Assembly (NCBI GenBank): GCA_025024175.1
Contig: QCXZ01000053.1
Coordinates: forward strand, 5,518,001-5,582,000
Direction of reading: 5' to 3'
Origin: Rhyzopertha dominica
Taxonomy: Eukaryota; Arthropoda; Insecta; Coleoptera; Bostrichidae
Length of the DNA stretch: 64,000 nucleotides
A model generated the notes under the pieces. It did no database searches and was not told the origin of the DNA. It worked only from the letters and a program-made list of their open reading frames with translations. A program made the position numbers and the translations under genes. Positions 34,700-64,000 of this stretch are shown here, in pieces; position 1 is the first letter of the stretch, and every line of letters begins with the position of its first letter.

Positions 34700-37019
34700 A
34701 TATTTTTACAAAAAATAAAAATGCAATTGTTTTCAACAATTTTAATAATGTAACTAGTAATATTTATAACAAAGAATAAATTAAAATGCATGTCTATGAT
34801 GTGCTGTATGCACCACAACCAACTGCAGACAAGTCTATTTCGCTCTCATTATAGCTCATCAGTTGCAGTAGCTTCGTGTAATCATGACAGATGGCATTGC
34901 CATCTAAATTCAAAATAATACATTGTTCTTGTAATTGAGTATTACCTGTTTTCAGCTTATTATAACGTGGTGTTTTGAAGTTTCGCATTAAGCAGCAATT
35001 TTTACGTTTCTGCCTAGATAGTGAAAGTGCCACTCGACAGCTGTCACTAAAGTTAGTCATCTAATGTAAATCGGAAAGAAAATAGTATATTGTTTTATTA
35101 AGATTAAAAGCGCTAGTATTTTTGGGGAGCAAGAATGCAAAGTTGGTAATAAAGCATTTGCCTTTTATTTCAATAATAATTACTCTTTCAAGTATCTTGT
35201 AATTAGACAAACTTTGTTGTGTTTAGTGCCAAAAACCAGGAAAATTTAGTACCAGATACTAACTACCAATATTAACATTCAAATACTATCAATATTAATA
35301 TGCTGAAATAAATTTACCATGAAATGCTTTATTTTGTTTTCATGACATGATTTATTTCATTAATCACATCCGTCACTAAATGCTTTTGTTCAACGATTAT
35401 TCAGGAAATACCCCCTTGGTCAAATAGAATATTCAACACAAAGTTCCGTACAAAAATGTTCCGCACAACCGGTACATAAGTCAAAACGCTTTTTTTAATA
35501 ACCAGTCGATTAACAACCACTACATTTAAGCGTTTAAGAACGTTCATTCCTACGAAACAGCTCTAGTGTCAGTATTTCATGGTCATTGCTCACATTATAC
35601 AACTGGTGGCGGTATTTTTATAAACAATACCAACTTTATATTAACTAATAGACAGTAGCTGTTAGTGCCTTGGTGAGGTCGTCACACCGTGTTACAGGTG
35701 ATGAAGTGAGTGGTGCGAAATTACCGTAGTGTTACTAAATATAGAAGAGTTTTTTTCCTTTTAAATGGACAGGTAAGTTGATAGTATTATTAATGACCAA
35801 ACATTTCAACGCTAAAATAATGAAATCGGAAGACCCAAATATTTGTGCATTCAAACAAGATTTAATTTAAGTGAGTCATTTTAAGACCCAGCTATGGACG
35901 TATATGCCAAAGTAAATAAGAGCCTATATTACATCCAGATCTGAAGATATTTTTATCATATACGAAAAATATATCGCTGTTTTTTCCATAACGAAAGTTT
36001 TGTTCTTGGTATCCGCCTGGAAACTAGTGAAGTTACACAAGGCCCCACACCATACAGAATATTATAGAAGTGCTATAAGAAAATATTGCAATGTCATTTC
36101 GTTCATAAAACGTACCGAAGGAACCTTGACTTTCATTTCATACTTAAATTATACACGGAATTTTAATACTCTATAAGCGGTCATTAAATATAGTTACTAT
36201 AATGATATATTGCAACTAATGTCGTAAAAGTTGTAATAATTTCTCTTAATCTGTATTTTGTAAAGCATAACTTTAACTGTATTATACCCGTAAAAGTACC
36301 AATAACGTATTGCATCTAAAGGGTTCAAAACCAACACGTTGTGTTTAAATTATTATACGCGTTAAAAGTATAATTTATGGGTATACTGTTTTAGAACAAT
36401 TTCTGTGTCTTTGATTTCAGCACGAAGAGAAAACTATAGTTCCTCTTTTTTACGTAGATAATTGTATATTAAACTGCAGTCTGATGCAGTTAACGTTACG
36501 GTTCAGATAAATTTCCTGAAAAGCCAAACAAGTGAAGATGTTAATAGAATATTAAAAAAACTAGTTGCATAAGGCGCCATTTTGGCGCACGCATCTAACT
36601 TTTACAAACCGAGTCGGAGGCGGTTGATTTTTCATTCATGACTTAAGGACTTAGGGCAGGTAGAGCCGAAACTCAAATTCCGCTAGGGAGCGCCACCGGT
36701 TATTTTCATCGTATTTTGATCTAATTTAGACAAACCCTCAGATATTAGGGTCCACCCATCAAGACTACCTGCATTTATTGCGCTCATTTAGCAATAAATT
36801 TGCATGCCAGGATGAATGAGCTATAACGGAGAATTTCTTGTTTGCGCACGATTTGTATCCTGCCGTTCAAAGAGCAGGCAGACTGAGTTTGTTTCTAAAA
36901 TACGAGTATAATTGTGATGTCCTTCTTATTTTCTAATAAAACGGTTTCTGTGGGGACATGAGGTTAAAGGTCATATTGAGATAAAGCGGTCATTGACGAA
37001 TACTTAAACTAACAAAACT
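34700..37019. other. No recognised gene
   Basis: A minus-strand frame at 34794-35060 (88 codons) and AT-rich DNA follow the recombinase relic. A G+C-richer patch near 36580-36720 (GGCGCCATTTTGGCGC and neighbours) has no identity that I can give. Confidence 0.3.
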
Positions 37020-38240
37020 GTGCATCGAACAAAACGCATTTATATTTAATCAAAAATTTTATAAGAAAAAAATGGGATTGGCAATGCGAAAACCTCTTTC
37101 ACCTTTCTTAGCTAACCTTTTCTTAAATTATCTTGAAAATCATCTCAAAAGTACAAATGAATTTCCGACATTATGGTATATATATGTAGACGATATTTTT
37201 GCCATAATAAACAATAACTTTAATATTGATAATTTTACACATAAATTAAATTGATTATATCAATCAATAAATTTCACTTTTGAACAGAAAAGGATTTCTA
37301 ATTGCCATTTCTAGATTTAAAAAGTCAAGAAAGAATGAAGGAATCACGTTCAATATTTACAGAAAACCGACACATACAGATAATTACATCAAAAGCAATT
37401 CTTGTAAGCCATTCAAGTACAAAATGTCCGTCTTTAATAGTTTAATACAGAGATTACTAAATGTTTTATTATCTACAGAAAATTACAAAAATGAACTATC
37501 ATATATTTATAATTTAGCTAACTCAAACGTATACAAAAAGGAAATGATCACTAAGTGATTAAGGAAACACAAATATAAATTAAATTTGCAAACACACGCA
37601 TCTTAGTCCTGAAAAAGAAACCATATTCCATAGAAAATTTACATACCATCCTTCAATAGAACATACATTGCAAAATTTATTTTCTAAATTTAATATTAAT
37701 CTTTATTTTGGGAACAACTACACATTAAGAAACTTATTAGGCAACACCCTTGATAAAGAAGACCCGTTAAACAAATCCGGAATGCTGTAACTGCCCAAAA
37801 AGTATATTGGCCAAACAAAACGTAATCCAAATATTATACTCAAAAAACATATGTACCACGTAAACAATAGATATGGAGAAAAATCTGCNCTAGCACTACA
37901 TAATATCCAAACAGGTCACAAATTGAATATAGCCGACGTGAAGAACATAAAAACGNCAACACGCGCCAACTTGAACCCCTTAGAGGGCATTTATATGAAA
38001 CGCAATTCTACCCATCTGTTAAATACTTATTTCACACCCTTAAATAATCCACTTGTAGCAATAGTAAAGTCAGAAATGTGATTTAAATAAATTCTTTCCC
38101 ACACCACGCAACTGTGTATCAATGTTTACCATATGTCAAAATGTCTTTTAGTGTTTTAATTTAGTTATACTTGTTAAGCCACCGAAGAAGGCCGCTTTGC
38201 GGTTGAAATGCTGGCATTTGGCTTTGCCAAAAATAAAAAT
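37020..38240 (+). mobile_element. Penelope-like element relic, third lineage
   Basis: The plus strand reads KMGLAMRKPLSPFLANLFLN (37070-37130), WYIYVDDIFAI (catalytic VDD, 37170-37205), FNIYRKPTHTDNYI (37350-37390) and, near the end, CPKKYIGQTKRN (about 37790-37825), the remains of a GIY-YIG domain. Two N bases fall in the last part. The element end at 38182-38220 has CCGAAGA, a hairpin (GGCCGC/GCGGTT) and GAAATGCTGGC, resembling the other PLE ends. Frameshifts and stops indicate an inactive copy. Confidence 0.82.
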
Positions 38241-38244
38241 TGGA

Positions 38245-39621
38245 AGTAGGATAAAAACAAGTGTTTTATTATTATTTAATAACTTCGAAAATACTCAACT
38301 ATTCATTATTTCATTTTGTGTTTATTTATTGCTTAATGCGTACATAGGCAAATATTTTATACCGCTCTATGGTTGAGTTTCTTAAAAATTAGGGTTAAGT
38401 TAAATGATCATTCAGTTGTATTCACAGAATATTTCTGGCCCACAATACCTTTACTTTGAAAATTTTGAATGTGTCAAAAATTCACCTTTTATAAATCAAG
38501 CAAAATATGATTGGTACTAAACAATTAACAAAAATTTTATCCTTTTACCCTTAAACAACGCAACCATATCGTCGTTTTAATATTTTGGAAATAAGGAGAA
38601 ATACAGGCTATAAATAGGCCCGTTTCATGGTAAGTACAAATGCATTTGCAAATTTAATTTTACCGACAGTTTAACTACCACAACATCCTTTAAATGAAAT
38701 CACGCCAGGCATAAATTTAATAACCACATAAATAATAATCACTTCACCGTACAATACCCATATTACCGTCTAGTGTCAAGGTCATGTATAGCAATTAACC
38801 GGCTATAATACTAACGAATGAGTCACAAATTTAATACGCCAAATTTCCACCCGTAATAACATTTGCCTCGATTGTAAATGTATATAAACATGAATTACCT
38901 GTGAACGTGTAACTTCTTTATTATCCAAATGATGAGAAGCAAATCAAATCAGTCTAAACGAGCACGGATTCTAATCACACACGGTCACTCCACGCACCAC
39001 ACACTACTGACCTTCACAATAATTGCTATTAATAACACCGCATGGATACATCTGATCAATGTTTACCGGCTACTTGATTTTAGGGAACGGCAAAATCTGA
39101 AAAGGAAGCGTCTGTAAGTAGAGGACGAAGCGGTGATGATACTAAATCTTCTGTTATAGTAATGCAACTCTCTTACCGTTTTTACAACCCTGCAATACTA
39201 TTTACCTTTCATTTACAGGCACAGTTGGAACGGCACGCGACCCCTCATAAATCGAACCCTCTCTTTGTGATTTTGCGCTTTTGTTTGTGTAGTGTATATT
39301 ATGTTAAGTAGTTTTTAATCATTCGGTTAATAAGAGGTTTTACATCGATCGTTTTTATTTACGTCTCAAAATGAATTGTTCGTAGTTTTAGATGAGTAGC
39401 AACATTATTTTGCACAAGGAAAATATGTATATCTAGTTATAAAGACATTTGTAATCTAACTAGACAACGTGCACATCTGAGCATTTTTTAATATGCAAAG
39501 AAGAATCTCGCATCCCTAAATATTTTTATTTTGATTTTTAACATTCCCGTAATATTTATATCCTGTGAATATGTTGAATGCTGTGCCAGCCGACAATTAT
39601 AAACAATACATTTTAATAAAA
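38245..39621. other. No recognised gene
   Basis: AT-rich DNA. The frame at 38929-39117 ends near a GTAAGT word but has no recognisable product. Confidence 0.3.
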
Positions 39622-39715
39622 GGGTGAATGCTTTCAGCGTCCATGATATAAGATAATATTTTCTCGGAAAGATCGCTGTCTCTTAAAAACACTGACAAAA
39701 AATTATAAGTCTGAA
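39622..39715 (-). repeat. Solo PLE terminal fragment
   Basis: About 95 bases (GGGTGAATGCTTTCAGCGTC... CTCGGAAAGATCGCTGTCTC) match in reverse complement the end of the PLE copy at 2640-2735. No coding part accompanies it, so this is a solitary end or a very short insertion. Confidence 0.75.
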
Positions 39716-40053
39716 TAAGAAATTTAATTGAAAATATGACCCGGCGTTGTGCAGAAGTTTTACGAGTTAGAGGGAGTCAAACTCATTATTAACTGTAATT
39801 TTTTTAATAAAACGATATAGCGTTTAACCGTATATTTTTACATTTTTTTATTTGTTTCTCTAAAGAATAGGAGCAATTTATAACAACTTCGTACTTAGAT
39901 TGTTAGAGAACAGTTAAATATAAATAAACCAGAATTGTAACAATTAACTATACCCATCAAAAACCATAAATATTTTTAGGAGTGACACCGTTTTCGTTTG
40001 GTATTTTCCCGATTCGCCAACTTCCGTTTCACCAACTGTGAAATTTATATCTG

Positions 40054-42161
40054 TTTTAGTGCTATTTCGCCAACTCCCGTTTAAAGATGTTCCGTTTTTC
40101 CAACCACTGATTAGGCCGGGGTCAAATTGGTTTCTAGTAATCTTTACAAGTAGGTTTATGACATGAGCATGCTGTAGTAGGTTTAAAAAGCAATTATTTT
40201 TGGTGTTTACAAACAGGTACCTATATATCTGCATCGTAGAACCCCTCCTACCAAAAAAATTCAAGTAAATTACAAATTTTATAGCTCTTAGAGGTGTTTT
40301 CATTGTATTAGTAATACTAAGTCTAGGGTCGATATTTTTTTATTTCGTTCTAGATGTTAGGATGAGCCCGTTCTAGGTCACTCAACAGCCCGCCTTTAAG
40401 ACTATAGTACTTGATTGTTTTTCCTTTGTACAACTTGTGTTAATTGTACAAAATAGGTACCACATATTCCCATAAAGGTATGTATAAGAGATTATGAGTG
40501 TATTATATGTATTATATATGTATTATAAATGTATATTGGCGATAAGCTTTCCAATTATGTTAATAAATGCTGCAAATATTTTGATACATTCTAACATTAT
40601 TGCTCAAAATTTAAACGTTCCAAATCCCAAGTTTTATTTAAATTCAGTTTTAATTTATAAACAATTTTTTATATTTTTCTTCTTAAATAATAATTCTTGT
40701 CTTTAGAATATTATTGCTTTTTTTGCATTTATCATTTTATCCCAAATTTTCCTGTACAACTAAAACCATTTTTATGTTAACTTCTTCATTCGTGGACTTA
40801 TTATAATTAATATTTGGTTTACTTAATAATATACATATGTAGGTAGTTCCTTGTGATCTTGCATTTCTTTCAAGCAAAGCGTGCTGTTGTGTGACCCAGA
40901 GCGGGCTCATCGTAACATGAAAAACAAAATAGAAATAATATAGACCCTATACTTAGTATTACTAACAGAATGAAAATACATCTAAGAGCTATAAAATATA
41001 GAAACACACATTTATCTCAGTCATCGACCAAGCAAATGCGAAAAATATGGCGGTTTTTTGTTTAAAAAAAGAGAGTTTAACAATTTATTATGATTGAATG
41101 TCCTCAACACCAACATTTACATTGAAAATGTTTTTTGGTAGATATGGATATGACGGATCATAAAATATAATATACATACATAGAAAAACCTATTACAATT
41201 TATAAAAAAATTAAAAAAAAAATATATCAGAAATCAGAGGAACTAACATTATGATAATAGATTTATGAAAATAAATCCCAAAATCTTACCTAAGCACTTT
41301 TTCGGGCGTTTCTTAGACATATTTTTCAAAAATGTACACACAACGTATAATTCGTATTCTGCGTAGCTACCTACATACATTATTATAATAAATCTGCAGG
41401 ATTCCGTTGACAGCTGACTAAAAAAATTATTCGTCATTTTTTCAACATTAAACAGGATAATCGTGGTTGTCAGACTTGCGTGAATAGACTGAATTGTAAA
41501 ATGTTGGTAAAAATTGTGTTACACGCGCTATTTAACCCTGTTTTTACTTGTTTTGAGCAAAAATATAATTTCCTGAAAAGTAAACGCAAAAATGTTATAA
41601 TTTTCTAGTACAATTAATAATATTTTTCAACATATTTTGAGGTGATATTCTATGTCACTCAATACTTATGTGTCATCTGGCAGTATGAAAAAAGTAGAAA
41701 CAAAATTAAATTTAAAAAATCGTCCAATTTATGTCTAAGTGATTGCTATAATTACTATTATAAACGAAAAGTAAACCCAAAGGTGTTGTTTTTCTGAATG
41801 ATTGTTACCTTTAAACGTGATTACTAAAGAAAAACGAGGAACTTAGGTCACGAAATAAGTTATTAGAGAGAAAATATGTGACTTCATAAGTCAAATTTAC
41901 TCCTATTCGTGTAAATAAGGAAGGTAGTTTGTCGTCAACTTTTTCGTCCTCAACATGGAAAACTACCGTTTTCCTTGATCCGCAACGCGACATTAGGGTA
42001 GCGAATCCTTTGGTTCTGAGAAGCACTCTCATTACTTATTATATACTATAAGTAGGTAAGTTATAAATATCTATATTGTCGTACAGTTGGCGAAACGCAA
42101 CTCATCCGGGCTACTTGCCGAATGCGGTTGGCAAAACGGGAGTTGGTTAGTCGGCACTAAA
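40054..42161. mobile_element. Possible element with inverted ends and GCCAACTCCCGTTT subterminal repeats
   Basis: TTTAGTGC followed by CCAACTCCCGTTT at 40055-40083 is mirrored by AAACGGGAGTTGG...GCACTAAA at 42134-42161. Variants of GCCAACTNCCGTTT recur in the left flank (40016-40110) and, inverted, in the right flank (42087-42148). Clustered subterminal repeats are typical of transposase-binding ends. I see no clear target duplication or transposase, so the superfamily is open. The right end is about 200 bases upstream of the esterase ATG exon. Confidence 0.45.
40276..40998. repeat. Inverted repeat with ~110-bp arms
   Basis: The arm 40276-40385 (ATTTTATAGCTCTTAGAGGT... GGATGAGCCCGTTCTAGGTC) is matched in reverse complement by 40886-40998 at roughly 80-85%. 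The 500-base loop is AT-rich and non-coding. It lies inside the larger structure at 40054-42161. It may be a nested MITE, but flanking duplications are not clear. Confidence 0.7.
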
Positions 42162-42350
42162 TCTTTCGTTTTCATCAGTGTATATCGTTAAATACGACAA
42201 AAGATTGATTAGATAACATAAGAGACGCTGGAACATTGTAAGGACTCGTGAAGTTTATTCTCTTGAAGATTCCCCATTTAATCGACTCTATATCTTTGGT
42301 CCTAGTGAATCAACCACCAATTTGGAACACCCTGTGTGGTGTAACAGTAA

Positions 42351-42366
42351 AACTTTTATTTTCAGA
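42351..42366 (+). promoter_or_regulatory. 3' splice site immediately before the esterase ATG
   Basis: A pyrimidine-rich tract followed by CAG ends at 42365, one base before the start codon. This implies that the transcript begins in an upstream non-coding exon. The first untranslated exon cannot be located with confidence from sequence alone. Confidence 0.55.
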
Positions 42367-61410
<19,044 letters not shown>

Positions 61411-61583
61411 ATAAATTTTGTACAGTTAGTTAAGTAAATTAAAGAGTTTTTAGAACGTTTTGTATCATCAATTCTACGCAAGGCAACTATATAGATTACA
61501 ATGATATGCCAAACTAAGCCAAAGACGGGTTAAAACTAAATACAAGCTAAGTAGTAGTGTAATCAAACTCAAACTCTCTCTAT

Positions 61584-61634
61584 AATAAATGCAAGAATTT
61601 GTTCAAAGGACACACTACAATGTTTGTCAATAAA
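61584..61634 (+). promoter_or_regulatory. Candidate polyadenylation signals of the esterase
   Basis: Two AATAAA hexamers occur at 61584-61589 and 61629-61634, about 175 and 220 bases after the stop codon. Either would give a short 3' UTR. Single hexamers are frequent in AT-rich DNA, so this is inference from position. Confidence 0.4.
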
Positions 61635-61639
61635 GAGGA

Positions 61640-62320
61640 CAAAAGACTAATAGTAAAAAATGGCAAATGCGCCTACCCCATTTCTGGTCCTTCAGGTTTT
61701 TTTGACGAGAGGTGCCGTGAACGACATTGAGCTTATGTCAACTAAAAATTTATTACTTCCAATTAACATTAGGCGATGCTAGAGTAGAGTTTATAACAAA
61801 GATACATGTTTACATTACTTAGATTTAAAATATATTAACACTTCACTTATTAAGCTGGAAAACAATTTACCAACAACAAAACAGCATTAACAGCATAAAC
61901 AGCAAACTACAAACCCCATTTCATGTCATAGTTTAGTATATAATGACAACAAGAAAACCACATATCAGGCAGAAAAGAGCTCTTTTTAATGGTCTAGAAC
62001 AAATTAATAAATGGTTATTTGTCAATTGAGACTCCAATAATGAAATTAGGTACAGCCGTACTATATAAGTTTTGGAACAGAATCAAAAGGCTTTAATTCA
62101 TGAAACAAACCTACAGATATCGCTTCACAAAAAACTGTTACACCATTATAAGAAACCAATAACGGCATTAAACAATAACGAAGAAAAGCTACACACAGAA
62201 CTATAGAAATTTGGTTCTTCAACACAGAACACGACTGAACACACTATTTTCAATGAATTTATGAAGCGTCGTTTGAGACGAAAATGATCTTACATTAATA
62301 ATAAAACTTCTGTGCACCTA
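61640..62320. other. No recognised gene
   Basis: AT-rich DNA between the likely end of the esterase transcript and the next LINE. I see no open frame of note, inverted end or RNA gene. Confidence 0.3.
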
Positions 62321-63650
62321 TTAAATATTTTTGCCATATCAGATTAGGGATTATCNCACTTCTCATAAGCTTATGGCAGATTTACAGTCCGGATTCCGTG
62401 GGGGACATAGTTGTGCAGCTGCTCTACTAAAAATCGTTCTAACTCTAATTGATTATTCAAAAGCTTTTGACACCATAAATTACGATTTGCTTTTTGGTAT
62501 TATCCGTTCTGTTGGATTTCATAATAGTGCTATTAAACTTGTTAAAAACTTTCTCAGCATTCGTAAGCAGTGCGTAGCCTTAAATGGGAAAAGATCAAAT
62601 TTTCAAACTGTTAGGGCTGGTATTCCTCAGGAGTCGATTCTTGATCCGCTCTTATACACTTATACACAAAAATTTGTGTACTCCAATTACCAACAGTATG
62701 CTGACGATACACATGTATATCTGTTTTCTTCTCCAGAGGAAAAGGAAAGTGCCTGTCGAAAATAGTGATCTGAATAACTTGTTACTCATTTCAAAGAAAC
62801 ATTGTTTAAGTACTAAACCTTCAAAGTCAGCAGTAATTCTTTTTGGGAAACCTAAACAGATTAATGCGACAAAGGAAATAGTGTTAATTTACCTTACCGT
62901 AGTGTAGTTCGGAATCTGGGCCTTCTTATGGACGGATAATTTAAAATTTAAAGACCACGTTAATACATGTTTAAGGCGAGCGTTTAGTACTCTAAAAATT
63001 TTATATTCCTATCGACACTGTATGGACACTAAGATAAAGCTTATGCTTTCAGACCCTTTAGTGCTTGCACATTTCAATATTTGTGACGTAGTTTATAACA
63101 ATTGTATCGACAGCATATATAAGAAGATCCGGCACGTACAGAACTCCTTCAGAACCGATGTACATCAAGTAAACATCAGAAGAAAGGATTTGCTTACGAT
63201 TCCGGCACATAAGAGTACATTTTTTGAACGAGGTTTTTCATATAATGTTGCTAAAGTTTTCAATGCAATTCCGGCTCATATAAAAACTCTGTCTGCGAAC
63301 ACTTTCAAAATAAAACTAAAACAGCACGTAGTTCAATAAAATATTATCACGGTACTATTGAGTATTTAGCGTTATTTAGCTTACAGCCTTACCGTTCTAC
63401 ATCTCTCCCTTTTCTTCTTCTTTTCTTTTTTCTATCTCTATTTTTTCCTATTCTCTTTTAATTTTCTTTCTTTGCTCCTTTCTTATTTCTTTTTCGTATA
63501 ATCAACATTTTTTATTTTTATGCATGCTTGCAACCACCTGATTACAATCCCTCCTTTCCGTACAAGAAACCCTGTTGTATTTTAATTTCATTTTGTATCC
63601 CCTGAATAATTTATGGATTGGAATAATACTATTATTATTATATCACCTAC
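62320..63650 (+). mobile_element. 5'-truncated LINE relic downstream of the esterase
   Basis: Plus-strand frames read SHKLMADLQSGFRGGHSCAA (62365-62423), LIDYSKAFDTINYD (62446-62487), VRAGIPQESILDPLLYT (62609-62660, QE replacing the usual QG), YQQYADDTHVYLF (62689-62727, catalytic ADD intact) and, in other frames, a C-terminal part with VHQVNIRRKDLLTIPAHKS (63160-63220). The tail is an ATT run near 63628-63640. It is a Jockey/CR1-like copy with several frameshifts. Confidence 0.83.
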
Positions 63651-64000
63651 AAGAAATGTTCAATATCGGAACTGTCTGAATCAGTCGAATCAAAGCTTCT
63701 GTCACTGTCACTGCCGGCTTGCAAACTGTTTATTATACTGTCACATATAGAGTCCAGTAAAGGTTCCTTAGCAACAGTTTTTGGGAGTTCATTTCACTCT
63801 GATAATCACCAGCTTACGAGGATTTTGCGACTTGAGCCTCATGTAAGCGTTTGGTATAAATCTATTTTCGTTTTCTGCGTTTAAAATAATTACCCTTAGG
63901 CCCTTAGACAGAGGTTGGTCTAAAAAATCGTTTGTACCATAGGTCTAGGACTTCAACTGAGTCTCCTGAAATTTTTTAAAGTTCTTTAAGGGTTGATTCT
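63640..64000 (-). pseudogene. IS630-like transposase relic, running off the window
   Basis: On the minus strand GLRVIILNAENENRFIPNAY (about 63905-63845) parallels the RIMILHAGGENCFVPG block of the transposase at 22170-23100, and GDYQSE further on parallels DYHSDM. The middle is deleted, and the frame ends in an acidic SDSDSSDIEHFL tail at about 63650, similar in style to the tail of the other copy. It is a heavily deleted relative. Confidence 0.5.

Overview
The window looks like nuclear DNA of an insect, possibly a beetle. It is AT-rich, has short spliceosomal introns next to long transposon-filled ones, and carries an insect-type secreted carboxylesterase. The order is inferred from the esterase and repeat types only. 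There are no bacterial operons, rRNA, CRISPR arrays or intact tRNA genes. Isolated N bases (for example near 5637, 20523, 22894 and 58490) point to a draft assembly.

The one host gene I can support is a type-B carboxylesterase on the plus strand, in ten coding exons from 42367 to 61410. The exons join without a frameshift into 578 codons. They encode a signal peptide, the EDCLYLNVYTP block, the oxyanion-hole glycines, a GQSAG nucleophile elbow (Ser227), an acid (Glu359) and a histidine (His476), so the enzyme is probably active. A splice acceptor sits one base before the ATG, so at least one 5' UTR exon lies upstream. A TATA/initiator/donor arrangement near 32441-32640 is a speculative candidate for it.

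Most of the rest is repeat DNA in several age layers. From 1 to 42 kb: Penelope-like elements (PLEs) with GIY-YIG domains (1-2760), a LINE with an intron-like insert (3940-5630), a P-element/THAP relic (6000-7270), a hAT MITE with an exact 8-bp target duplication (8486-9237), an inverted-repeat element (10961-11700), a LINE (14275-15560), a ~606-bp tandem array with a TTAA insertion (16500-19370), an RTE-like LINE (20460-21590), an IS630-like transposase relic (22170-23100), a 1.5-kb fold-back element (23243-24760), a long-TIR mariner relative (26503-28373), a PLE carrying a palindromic insertion with a 12-bp target duplication (31300-32150), a Crypton-like recombinase relic (33790-34690), another PLE (37020-38240), and inverted-repeat structures just upstream of the esterase.

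The esterase introns hold further layers: a mariner relative inside a LINE (intron 3), a LINE (intron 4), an antisense LINE beside a mariner fragment (intron 5), a mariner relative inside a PLE plus a solo TIR (intron 6), a KRBA2/Ginger-like integrase relic and tRNA-derived sequences (intron 7), and a MITE 24 bp after the exon 9 donor (intron 9). A LINE and an IS630-like relic follow the gene. I found no clear new host system. The most notable items are the PLE palindrome with hammerhead-like motifs, the nested insertions with readable target duplications, and the hidden Crypton-like and integrase relics.
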